Positions 10,600 to 17,862 of a DNA stretch of 64,000 bases are shown one piece after another. Made by a program: the position numbers and the translations under genes. How positions within the stretch are numbered: position 1 is the stretch's first letter; each line of letters starts with the position of its first letter. The notes under the pieces are model-generated. The model had not been told where the DNA came from. It worked only from the letters and a program-made list of their open reading frames with translations, and ran no database searches. The DNA lies in contig NZ_LT900021.1 of the NCBI RefSeq assembly GCF_900198835.1, positions 248,001 through 312,000 of the forward strand. The letters run 5' to 3'. Origin of the DNA: Thermococcus henrietii. GTDB taxonomy: Archaea > Methanobacteriota_B > Thermococci > Thermococcales > Thermococcaceae.

Positions 10600-11676
10600 T
10601 CAACCCCCGTATTTGGAGATAAGTTCAGATATTGTTAGATGGGTTACTGGGAATCCCAAGGCGATGAGGTATTCTCCAATTCCATGGCCGTAGGGACCAA
10701 GAGAAACGAGAATTCCCCCATTTCTGCGGAGCTCATCAACATCGCCACCCGCACCACTCTGGAGGGAAAGAAACTTAATCGAACCCCCAACTTCAGAGGC
10801 ATGTCTCAAAATGTACTCAAATGCCGGAGATTTTTCAATTAAACGCTGTTCGTTCTTCGGAAGCAAACCTTCCCTGATAACGTAAATCATGGGAAGGGGA
10901 TACCATGATTGAGGAAGAACATCGTTTTCAGTTGAAACAGGCACGATTTTAGATAGGCTTCTGCTACCAACATGATACACCTTTAACAGATCTGGAGCGA
11001 ACCCTATCGAGGGCAAATTCTTGAGAAGAGAAGGCACATCAAGTCTCCACTTTGAGAGCAGCATGCTCTCCTTGATGTACCTGAGGACGAGGTCTGCAGT
11101 GGATATCAAAGGATTGACCTTGTCACCGTTGGGGATAACCACTAATTTCCTTGAATCCCTGCAGAGCTTCTCCCATGCGAGTGTTCTTGGTGAAGGGTTG
11201 AAGTTATCAATATAAACGACTGGATGAGACCGACCCAAACGAGATAGAACGACCCAAGCAGGAATGTAAGAGAAGTACGAGCCAAGTTTCTTCTTAATGA
11301 AATTCATAACACCAACCTGCGACCCATCTGGCATGCTAATTTTTTTAACGCCAAAAGAAGCAAAGATGAAGTTGGTTATAACACCTCCGGGGACAACAAC
11401 CTTTTCAACGAACTCCTTCATACGCAGGAAGTACTCTGTCGGGTCATTGTCCCTACCAATGAGAAACCCTCTAACATCCGAAGACGAAAAAATCCACCGG
11501 GGAGTCTTTAAGTTCAGATCCTCCTTGAAATCTTCAAAAAACTCACGATAAAGGTTCAAAAAAGAGTCATAACTGGACCTCCTGATCGTTACGGCAACCC
11601 CGATTCTTGCGATGAAAGTTCCGCGCCGCCCAACGAACTTTATGTCTCCTTCATCAGAACCAATCAGCAAACCCAT
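10600..11676 (-). CDS. Unknown 359-aa protein between the PolD subunit genes
   Basis: I do not recognise this gene. It is co-directional with polB and polC and starts at ATG 11676, four bases past the polB stop, with GGGGGT upstream. It is visibly more AT-rich than its neighbours and uses many AGA, ATA and AAA codons, which points to acquisition. The N-terminus MGLLIGSDEGDIKFVGRRGT has two early acidic residues. A central VVYIDNFNP strand and a later NPLISTADLVLRYIKE segment loosely resemble the spacing of acidic motifs in RNase H-like folds (for example DUF3800); that is a guess from motif shape only. No signal peptide or membrane helix is seen. In Pyrococcus the two PolD genes are adjacent, so this is an insertion. 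Confidence 0.75.
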   Translation of the reverse strand: MGLLIGSDEGDIKFVGRRGTFIARIGVAVTIRRSSYDSFLNLYREFFEDFKEDLNLKTPRWIFSSSDVRGFLIGRDNDPTEYFLRMKEFVEKVVVPGGVITNFIFASFGVKKISMPDGSQVGVMNFIKKKLGSYFSYIPAWVVLSRLGRSHPVVYIDNFNPSPRTLAWEKLCRDSRKLVVIPNGDKVNPLISTADLVLRYIKESMLLSKWRLDVPSLLKNLPSIGFAPDLLKVYHVGSRSLSKIVPVSTENDVLPQSWYPLPMIYVIREGLLPKNEQRLIEKSPAFEYILRHASEVGGSIKFLSLQSGAGGDVDELRRNGGILVSLGPYGHGIGEYLIALGFPVTHLTISELISKYGG

Positions 11677-11678
11677 AA

Positions 11679-13853
11679 TCAAACCCCCTCGCAGAACTGC
11701 TCAAAGCTCACGACGGCCCTCAGACGGGCCGTTTCAACGTCTATTATCGGCACACGCGCAGGAGTGGGGACTATGTTGACCATCTTCTGGAACTCGGTCT
11801 GGGCCTGCCAGGTTCCGCTGTTGATGACGAAAACGCCGTTGTAAACCCTGTGCTCCATAACGTGGACGTGGCCGGCCTGGAAGAGGTCCGGAACGCTCTC
11901 GATGACGAGTGTATCCTCGGGGTCGGGAGCTATGGGAACCTTGTTACCGAAGGTCGGCGCAAGGTGGCGGAGCTTGAGCAAATCAACCATCGCCTCGGCG
12001 GGCTTGTGGTGCGTTCTCCCGGGGATGAAGTCAACGACGTCCTCTATGCCCCTTCCGTGGGCGATGAGGAACTCCCTGCCGTGGAGGTTTATCACAGCGG
12101 GGTTGCTTATTATCACGGCGTTTTTGAGCTTGTATATCGGCTTGGCGTACTCCTCGTAGAAGCCGGGCTGTGGCAGAGCGGTCCTCGCGGCGTCGTGGTT
12201 GCCCGGGCCGATGAACATGGTTATATGGTCGGGAACGTTGCGGAGGAGATTGGCCAATGCCTCGTACTGGTCGAAGATGTCGGGAATGGCCAGCTCGTTG
12301 TACTGGCCGGGGTAGATGCCGACGCCGTCAACGACGTCACCGCCGATTATCATGTACTTAATCCTGCTCACGAGTTCTTCCTCGGCCCTGCTGTTGACCT
12401 CGCCGTTGAGCCACTCAAGGAACTTCTCGAAGGCCTTCTCGCAGAACTTGTTCGAACCGACGTGGATGTCACTCAGCAGAATCGCGTAGACCTTCTCTTC
12501 CAGTGGAGGCTTCTCGCGCCTGAACTTCGGCACATCCGGGAGGAAGACGCGGTTGGCGAAGAAGATTCCCCTGCCCGGCTGACCGCGGAAGGCAACAACA
12601 GAATCGGGCATTATCGCGTTGTAGGCCTGTGAAGCGTTCTCCTTGTCCCTGCCGAGGAAGACCTTAACCCGTCCGGTTGCATCTTCCACCTCGAACATGT
12701 AGCCCTTCGCCGTTTCGCGCTTGTCGTTGACGAGGCCGATTATCGTGACCTCGTCGTCCCGGACGTAGCTCAGCTTCGCGATGTCTATGACCGTCCCGAT
12801 TTCGGGGTTCTCGCGGAAGATTCTGCGCATCTTCCTGAGCCTCGACTTGAAGTAGCTCGAGTAGGCCTGGATTATTATTTCGCCCTCTTTGCTCGCGGCG
12901 TTCTTGACCTTCGGGGCCTCAAACTTCACGTTCTTGACGTCGAAGGCGAGCTCCCAGTCGTCGGGAATCTCCTTCGCGCGGTAGTGGAAGCCCTCCCTAG
13001 GCTTTATCACGACGTCTTTGTAGGTGGAGTAGCTCTTCTCACCCTCGACGTCTTCTCCGACGTACGCTATGGGAATCCCGTAATCACCGTAGACGATTTT
13101 TGGCTTCACCCCGTTTCCGTTCTCGCCGTTCTCATAGTACTCCTCACTATCGGCGTAGTTTCCATAGCCGTTGCCGTTTCCATTGGATTCCAGTGGAAGT
13201 GAGTCCTCGACGACCTCTGTTAGTGACTCATCTGGAGAGCCGATGACACTATCTTCGGGTTCCGCGGATTCAAGCGTTCCAGTGGAAACAAAACTCTCAT
13301 CCTCTGAAATCTCGCTGGAAATTGGTTCTTCAACAGGATTAGAGGTAGGAGATTGCCTCAATTCAGGGGTAGTTCCAGTGGAAATTGAAGTCTCGCCAAC
13401 AATTTCAGCGGGTTCAAAGCTCTCTCCCTCAGAAGAAGCCGTAGAAACTTCGCTTTCCACAACATCTCCAGTGGAAATAGAACCCGATGCTTCCGCGGAT
13501 TCAAAGTCTTCAGAAGAAGGAATTTCTTCGGGCCGAGAGGCGGTAACAGTTTCGGGAACGGGAATTTCATCAGATTCAGCAAAGTCCTCATGTATTTCCT
13601 CCTGAGAAGCCTCAAGAGGCTCTTCCTCAGAGACCTCAAGGGGGGTCTGCTCAGTGAGCTCTCCAGTGGAAAAGAGACCCTTCTCGGTGAGAAAGGCCTC
13701 GGCTATGGAGGAGTCTATGACGAAGGTCCCCCGAGCTTTGGCGAACTTTATCAGCTCCGCCAGAGTGAAGTCCCTCTTGTAGTGGGGTTCGAGGAGGTAG
13801 TAGGCAGATGGAGTTATTAAATATTTATTCTTGATTAAATCCTCAATCAGCAT
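11679..13853 (-). CDS. polB: DNA polymerase II (PolD) small subunit DP1, proofreading exonuclease
   Basis: Small subunit of PolD with Mre11-like 3'-5' exonuclease activity. In order: an N-terminal helical domain (residues 1-60), a long acidic Ser/Thr/Glu-rich linker (about 61-270), an OB fold (about 350-400, YVRDDEVTIIGLVNDKRETA), then the phosphodiesterase domain. Metal ligands are in SDIHVGSNKF (about 460), GGDVVDGVGIYPGQ, GPGNHDAA, IAHGRGIED and QAGHVHVMEH. The linker contains four STG tripeptides, each encoded by a TCC-ACT-GGA that is part of an ORB-like DNA palindrome. ATG 13853 overlaps the cdc6 stop (TGATG), indicating translational coupling. Confidence 0.97.
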   Translation of the reverse strand: MLIEDLIKNKYLITPSAYYLLEPHYKRDFTLAELIKFAKARGTFVIDSSIAEAFLTEKGLFSTGELTEQTPLEVSEEEPLEASQEEIHEDFAESDEIPVPETVTASRPEEIPSSEDFESAEASGSISTGDVVESEVSTASSEGESFEPAEIVGETSISTGTTPELRQSPTSNPVEEPISSEISEDESFVSTGTLESAEPEDSVIGSPDESLTEVVEDSLPLESNGNGNGYGNYADSEEYYENGENGNGVKPKIVYGDYGIPIAYVGEDVEGEKSYSTYKDVVIKPREGFHYRAKEIPDDWELAFDVKNVKFEAPKVKNAASKEGEIIIQAYSSYFKSRLRKMRRIFRENPEIGTVIDIAKLSYVRDDEVTIIGLVNDKRETAKGYMFEVEDATGRVKVFLGRDKENASQAYNAIMPDSVVAFRGQPGRGIFFANRVFLPDVPKFRREKPPLEEKVYAILLSDIHVGSNKFCEKAFEKFLEWLNGEVNSRAEEELVSRIKYMIIGGDVVDGVGIYPGQYNELAIPDIFDQYEALANLLRNVPDHITMFIGPGNHDAARTALPQPGFYEEYAKPIYKLKNAVIISNPAVINLHGREFLIAHGRGIEDVVDFIPGRTHHKPAEAMVDLLKLRHLAPTFGNKVPIAPDPEDTLVIESVPDLFQAGHVHVMEHRVYNGVFVINSGTWQAQTEFQKMVNIVPTPARVPIIDVETARLRAVVSFEQFCEGV
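13188..13673 (+). repeat. Cluster of five ORB-core sites inside polB
   Basis: Copies at 13188 (TTCCAGTGGAAGT), 13277 (TTCCAGTGGAAAC), 13373 (TTCCAGTGGAAAT), 13465 (TCTCCAGTGGAAAT) and 13661 (CTCCAGTGGAAAA), spaced roughly 90-190 bases and all in the same DNA orientation. A weaker copy, TTCCAGTGGAGG, is at 12498. None has a clear G-run, so they are mini-ORBs. Three (13188, 13277, 13373) are exact TTCCAGTGGAA. Four of the five are read in the same frame as Ser-Thr-Gly; the one at 13188 is read in another frame as Leu-Pro-Leu-Glu. Confidence 0.75.
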
Positions 13854-15106
13854 CAGAACAACCTCCTCTGCTTGGAGAGGGTGAGCGTGAGCAGGCTTCT
13901 AACCTGCTCGTCGTGGCGGTAGATGTTCTTAACCATGTAGGGTGTGACGTTTAGCCTTATCTCCTTGGTTCTGCCGTAGCGCCCCTTGCTCACGACCTTG
14001 GCGTTGATTATGCCGAGCATATCGAGCTCGTTGATTAGGTCGCTCACGCGCCTCTGAGTGAGGGGCTCGACGTCGAGGTGGTCGCAGAGGGACTTGTAGA
14101 CGGAGTAAACGTCGCCGGTGTTGGCTGGCAACTCACCGTTCTCGTCGAGCATGACTATCGCGTAGAGGAGGACCTTCGAGTGGAGCGGGAGGGTCTTTAT
14201 GACTTCCTCCATCGTGTCCTGCTCAATCTTCTCCTGCGCCTTCCAGACGTGCCTTTCGGTTACTTTGCTCGCCCCCTCGCGCTCCGCTATTTCACCGGCG
14301 ACGCGGAGCAAATCCAGAGCCCTCCTCGCGTCGCCGTGCTCGCGAGCGGCCAGGGCAGCACAGAGTGGCACTACCGCATCGTCGAGAACGCCCTCGTAGA
14401 AGGCCTCCTTTGCGCGCTGCATGAGAATGTCCCGGAGCTGGTTGGCATCGTAGGGCGGGAAAACGACTTCCTCCTCGCTCAAACTTGAAAGAACGCGGGC
14501 ATCGAGATACTCTTTGAACTTGAGGTCGTTTGAGATGCCGATTATGCTGACCTTCGCTTTTGAGAGTTCTGTGTTTATCCTCGTGAGGGAGTAGAGTATG
14601 TCGTCTCCGCTCTTCTTGATGAGCTTGTCTATCTCGTCCAGAACGATGATTACAAAGCGCTCCTTCGCGTCTATAACCTCTTTCAGCTTGGCGTAGACCT
14701 CATCGGTCGGCCAGCCGACGAGGGGAACCTCCACACCACTTTCAGCCTTGAAGTGGTTGACTATCCTCGCGAGAACACGGTAGTGGGTGTCGACTATCTC
14801 GCAGTTGATGTAGATGACCTCGACGGGAATGTTGTACTTCTCGGATATCTTCTTTAGTTCTTCGGTTACGAATTTCACCGTCACAGTTTTACCGGTTCCG
14901 GTCTTGCCGTAGACGAAGACGTTCGAGGGCGTTTCACCCCTTAAAACCGGAACGAGGATATGAGCCAGCTCGTCAATCTGCTCGTGCCTGTGAGGGAGTT
15001 CCTTTGGCGTGTAGCTGTGCCTCAGGACTTCCTTGTTCTTGAAAATCTTCTTGGCGTGGAGGTACTTCTCGAATATCGACGTCAGGTAGTCGCCCCTGTC
15101 TCCCAT
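13853..15106 (-). CDS. cdc6: Orc1/Cdc6 replication initiator
   Basis: Origin-binding AAA+ initiator, also a candidate loader of the MCM helicase. Walker A is GKTGTGKT (residues about 65-72) and Walker B is VIIVLDEIDKL; sensor segments lie around IIGISNDLKF and REHGDARRALDLLR. The C-terminal winged helix spans about 320-410 (LTQRRVSDLINELDMLGIINAKV) and should contact the ORB DNA. ATG 15106 (MGDRGDYLTSIF) is chosen for a GGAG-type site upstream; ATG 15115 and GTG 15121 are alternatives. An ORB variant, TCTCCACCGGAAAT, covers the start region (15115-15128), suggesting autoregulation by its own product. It is first in the operon cdc6-polB. Confidence 0.96.
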   Translation of the reverse strand: MGDRGDYLTSIFEKYLHAKKIFKNKEVLRHSYTPKELPHRHEQIDELAHILVPVLRGETPSNVFVYGKTGTGKTVTVKFVTEELKKISEKYNIPVEVIYINCEIVDTHYRVLARIVNHFKAESGVEVPLVGWPTDEVYAKLKEVIDAKERFVIIVLDEIDKLIKKSGDDILYSLTRINTELSKAKVSIIGISNDLKFKEYLDARVLSSLSEEEVVFPPYDANQLRDILMQRAKEAFYEGVLDDAVVPLCAALAAREHGDARRALDLLRVAGEIAEREGASKVTERHVWKAQEKIEQDTMEEVIKTLPLHSKVLLYAIVMLDENGELPANTGDVYSVYKSLCDHLDVEPLTQRRVSDLINELDMLGIINAKVVSKGRYGRTKEIRLNVTPYMVKNIYRHDEQVRSLLTLTLSKQRRLF

Positions 15107-15114
15107 GGCTCCCA

Positions 15115-15283
15115 TCTCCACCGGAAATCATACTCTAACGCCGTATTACCGTCGTAATCAGACGCATAAAGAGGAACATTTCGTCAATATATCCAATACT
15201 ATCTGTATTTAATCCAACATGTTCCCAGAGATTTCGTATATTATATCAGATCTCCACCGGAAGCACCGGATACAGTGGAAAGC
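15115..15283. repeat. ORB-like sites upstream of cdc6
   Basis: TCTCCACCGGAA occurs twice (15115-15126, followed by AT, and 15251-15262, followed by GC). GATACAGTGGAAAGC lies at 15269-15283, one base off the mini-ORB core. The intervening 120 bases are AT-rich and hold the likely cdc6 promoter (CTCTTTATGCG on the minus strand near 15164-15174). No gene is present between 15122 and 15366. Confidence 0.55.
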
Positions 15284-15366
15284 ATAGCAAGTGTGGAGTC
15301 CGGGTTTATATGCCTTGTTGAACAGGTTGATGTAAAAGGAGATACTGAAAAAGGAAGGAGTTGCCC

Positions 15367-15966
15367 TCAAAGGTAGCCCCTATCCTGCTCTTCGGGAAGA
15401 ACCCCGGCGAGAAGAGCTAAAGCCTCGTTCCTGGGCATCCCCACACGGGAAACCAGAAAGTCAAGAAGCTCTTCCCTGCTCGCACCCTTGCGAAGTCTCT
15501 CGTAGACCATCGCAAGCACGCGCTCCTTTAGCAGGGCTTCAAACTCCTCCTCGAGGTTGAGCGCCGAAACGGCTGAGAGCAGACCAACAAGAAGGGCCGA
15601 GAGGGCGTCGTTGAACTCCGCCTTGCCGAGGTCTGACGTGTCTAAGTCAACAGCCAGGTAAACGTCGTCGTTCATGCCCATGAGGATGAACTTCATAAGA
15701 TTAACATCCGCGTTCAGCTTGAGGAGTGCGTGGTAGACCTTGAGCTTTTCGTCATTGGTCATGGAAAACGTTTCAAGACCCATAGGGGCCAGCAGTCGTA
15801 TGAAGCCTTCTCCGAACGAGAGAAGCAGTGTGAAGGGCATCTTGGGGTGCTCCGCGACGTAGAGGTTCGGTTCAAGTTGCTTAACTTCCCAGGGCAGGTC
15901 GACGATGTCGTTGGCATCGTCCTTGCCCGAGCGCAACCAGTCGAGAACAATATCCCTAATCTCCAC
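15367..15966 (-). CDS. Conserved-looking protein beside the origin, unknown function
   Basis: 199 residues from GTG 15966 (MEIRDIVLDWLRSGKDD), chosen because GGTGGT ends five bases upstream; TTG 15978 is possible. The fold looks alpha/beta and soluble: an N-terminal domain with VKQLEPNLYVAEHPK and TLLLSFGEGFIRLLAPMG, resembling in outline YbjN or chaperone-like small domains, then a helical C-terminal half. No catalytic motif is visible. It lies between cdc6 and the ORB array, reads leftward, and its start codon is inside an ORB variant (TCTCCACAGGAAC, 15960-15972). Function in initiation is possible but only inferred from location. Confidence 0.75.
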   Translation of the reverse strand: MEIRDIVLDWLRSGKDDANDIVDLPWEVKQLEPNLYVAEHPKMPFTLLLSFGEGFIRLLAPMGLETFSMTNDEKLKVYHALLKLNADVNLMKFILMGMNDDVYLAVDLDTSDLGKAEFNDALSALLVGLLSAVSALNLEEEFEALLKERVLAMVYERLRKGASREELLDFLVSRVGMPRNEALALLAGVLPEEQDRGYL

Positions 15967-16111
15967 AGGAACCACCAACTGAAATACGGCGTTGATGAAT
16001 TAATGGTTTGCCCTTCCAGAGGAAACGAGGAAACCAAATGCACAGAGATGTGCACGAAATTTTGCATTTGGAAACCCGAAACAAATTAAGATTGGTTATT
16101 TCCACTGAAAG
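15960..16111. repeat. Mini-ORB variants and inverted repeat left of the origin core
   Basis: TCTCCACAGGAAC at 15960, TTCCAGAGGAAAC at 16014 and TTTCCACTGAAAG at 16099 are near-matches to the ORB core. Between them CCAAATGCA (16034-16042) and TGCATTTGG (16063-16071) form a perfect 9-bp inverted repeat around GTGCAC-containing DNA that could extrude a cruciform. Confidence 0.55.
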
Positions 16112-16216
16112 AAAAATGAACATGTATGGCCATCAAAAGATGAACACCAGGGAACAGTTTAGTTCATTTTAGTTAAACAATAACGATTGCAAAATTAGAA
16201 AAGTTAAACAGTTTGT

Positions 16217-16574
16217 ATCCCCCCCAGAGTTTTGTTTCCAGTGGAGCGGGCTTTTGAAGCTTCCCACAGGAGATCGATTTAAAGTTGATAAAAAGCTCCC
16301 ATTCTTTTTGTGGGTGTCAGTTTTTATACCTTTCTATGAACAACCAACTAAATTAACGTGGATAATGCATAAGGATTTTGAACGATATAATAAAATTCTA
16401 CACAATTCATTGAATGATTCAACAGCTACGTACTTAAACAATCTCCCTAAATCTCTGTTACCTTTAACTACCCTGCTAAAACCGTCCGTTTTCCGAAAGC
16501 TGGTTCCAGTGGAAATGAAACTCTGGGGGGTCTTTTCGATGGCCATCGAAAAAGACCTTTGTTTCCACTGGAAA
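16217..16574. other. Probable replication origin core (oriC): inverted full ORBs around an AT-rich unwinding region
   Basis: A full ORB lies at 16219-16247: C-run CCCCCCC, then AGAGTTTTGTTT and CCAGTGGAGC, i.e. minus-strand orientation with its G-run on the left. A second lies at 16503-16530: TTCCAGTGGAAATGAAA then CTCTGGGGGG, G-run on the right. Both share the CTCTGGGGGG tail at the same spacing. The 255 bases between them are strongly AT-rich and hold no convincing gene, fitting a duplex-unwinding element. A third core at 16563 faces the second. Known Pyrococcus origins have the same ORB design next to cdc6. Confidence 0.85.
16504..16573. repeat. Composite palindrome built of two ORB cores and a 14-bp inverted repeat
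   Basis: Convergent cores TTCCAGTGGAA (16504) and TTCCACTGGAA (16563) flank GGTCTTTTCGATGG (16529-16542) joined directly to CCATCGAAAAAGACC (16543-16557), which differ only by one extra A. The whole 70 bases can fold on itself and is symmetric about 16542/16543. Confidence 0.75.
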
Positions 16575-16661
16575 AACTGTGCTTCGTGGTATCTTGAGGA
16601 CCATTGTTGAATTGTTTTGATTATGGGGCACATTTTTAAGGTTCGAGTGGAAACAAAGCCC

Positions 16662-17681
16662 ATGCTACCCGTAACCGTCGTGAGGCGACTGCTCCGCGTG
16701 AGGGTCAAGGTGAGCAGAAACCGCTTAATCCAGATAGCCCTCGCGGTTCTTCTATTGGCAATAGCGTTTGCGACCGCGTTTGCTTACTTTGAGGGCGTTG
16801 ACTTCTTCACGGCCTTCTACTGGGCAGTCATAACGATGGCGACCATCGGCTATGGCGACGTTACCCCCAAGACTGAGGCGGGGAGAATCGTTGCAATGGT
16901 TGCCTCCGTGGCCGGAATCTCGACATTCACTGCCCTAGTTTCCCTTCTGGCCGAGAACTTTATTTCCTCGTCCCTCAGGAGGATGATGGGCATGCACCGG
17001 GTTAACTACACCAACCACTACCTGGTAATCGGGCAGGGGAGTAGTGTTTCAACCTGCGTTAACGAACTTATCGGCGCAATCGAGCGCGGTGAGCTGAGGT
17101 TGGCCCCGATTGTTGTTGTCTTTCCCAGCGAGGAGGAGCGCAAGAAGGTTGAGCTTCCAGAGGAAATAGAGGTCCTCATAGGGGACCCCACCAACAGGGA
17201 GACCCTTGAGAGGGCCCGTGTTGAAAAGGCTTCCCACGTAATCTTGGCCCTCGAAGACGACTCAAAGGCAGTCTTCGTGACCCTCATGGTGAAGAGGATG
17301 TCAAATGCAAAGGTTCTAGTTGAGGTCTTGAGCGAGGACAGCGTTGAGCTCCTGAGGGAGGCCGGTGCTGATAGGGTCATCGTGAGCAGAAGCCTGGCGG
17401 GAAGACTCCTCGCGAGTTCTGTCTTCGAGCCCGAGGTGGTTGACGTTATAGACGACATAACGAGCTCGGTTAAGGGTTACGACGTCACCGTGATGGAAGG
17501 GCGGGACTTCTGGGGCAGACCGTACATAGAAGCCCTCCGCGAGCTCAAGGAGACGAAGAACCTGTTTCTCCTGGGCTACTATCTCGATGGTCCGGTTCTC
17601 AATCCCCCGCTCGACGAACCGATTCCTGAGGGTGCCCGACTGATAGTTCTGAGGGGCTTCATTTCCACTGGAAAATCCTGA
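16662..17681 (+). CDS. Two-helix potassium channel with RCK (TrkA-type) domains
   Basis: Gated K+ channel of the MthK type. The first membrane helix is about residues 20-40 (IQIALAVLLLAIAFATAFAY). A pore helix leads to the selectivity filter TIGYGD, followed by the second helix (VAMVASVAGISTFTALVSLL). A cytoplasmic RCK domain (YLVIGQGSSVSTCVNEL, a Rossmann-type ligand site) and a TrkA-C-like region end the protein. ATG 16662 is preferred because TTTTTAAG lies about 25 bases upstream and no ribosome site is seen (leaderless). TTG 16617 and ATG 16623 are alternatives. It starts next to oriC and its last codons overlap an ORB-core palindrome at 17662-17675. Confidence 0.9.
   Translation: MLPVTVVRRLLRVRVKVSRNRLIQIALAVLLLAIAFATAFAYFEGVDFFTAFYWAVITMATIGYGDVTPKTEAGRIVAMVASVAGISTFTALVSLLAENFISSSLRRMMGMHRVNYTNHYLVIGQGSSVSTCVNELIGAIERGELRLAPIVVVFPSEEERKKVELPEEIEVLIGDPTNRETLERARVEKASHVILALEDDSKAVFVTLMVKRMSNAKVLVEVLSEDSVELLREAGADRVIVSRSLAGRLLASSVFEPEVVDVIDDITSSVKGYDVTVMEGRDFWGRPYIEALRELKETKNLFLLGYYLDGPVLNPPLDEPIPEGARLIVLRGFISTGKS
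17662..17675. repeat. ORB-core palindrome at the end of the K+ channel gene
   Basis: TTTCCACTGGAAAA, encoding the terminal ISTGKS of the channel. A variant, TTCCAGAGGAAAT, lies inside the same gene at 17155. Confidence 0.6.
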
Positions 17682-17788
17682 GCTCATGGTCTATCTTTTG
17701 TAATTCTCTTTTTTCAGGGCTTTTCAGTAAAATCTGGGTGTTTTTAAAGTTCGTTTTTCGAAACTGGCGAAAGTCTTAAAAGATTGCC

Positions 17789-17818
17789 TTCCCGATTTTT
17801 CCGGGAAAAGTTATTTAA
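17789..17818 (+). promoter_or_regulatory. radA promoter with adjoining inverted repeat
   Basis: TTCCCG (17789-17794) and CGGGAA (17802-17807) form a perfect 6-bp inverted repeat around ATTTTTC, touching the box A TTATTTAA at 17811-17818. It sits at the BRE/TBP-binding edge, where a regulator could act. TTCCCGGG recurs in the leader near 17846. A T-rich stretch at 17692-17735 probably ends the channel transcript. Confidence 0.45.
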
Positions 17819-17862
17819 CCCCCGAACTTTACCTCACTTAAGGGTATTCCCGGGTGAGTCTC

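Noticed and set aside
16254-16610. 118-codon open frame across the origin AT-rich region
   Set aside because: It spans the ORBs and the composite palindrome, has skewed composition, no ribosome site, and competes with an equally long frame on the other strand. Origin DNA explains the region better.
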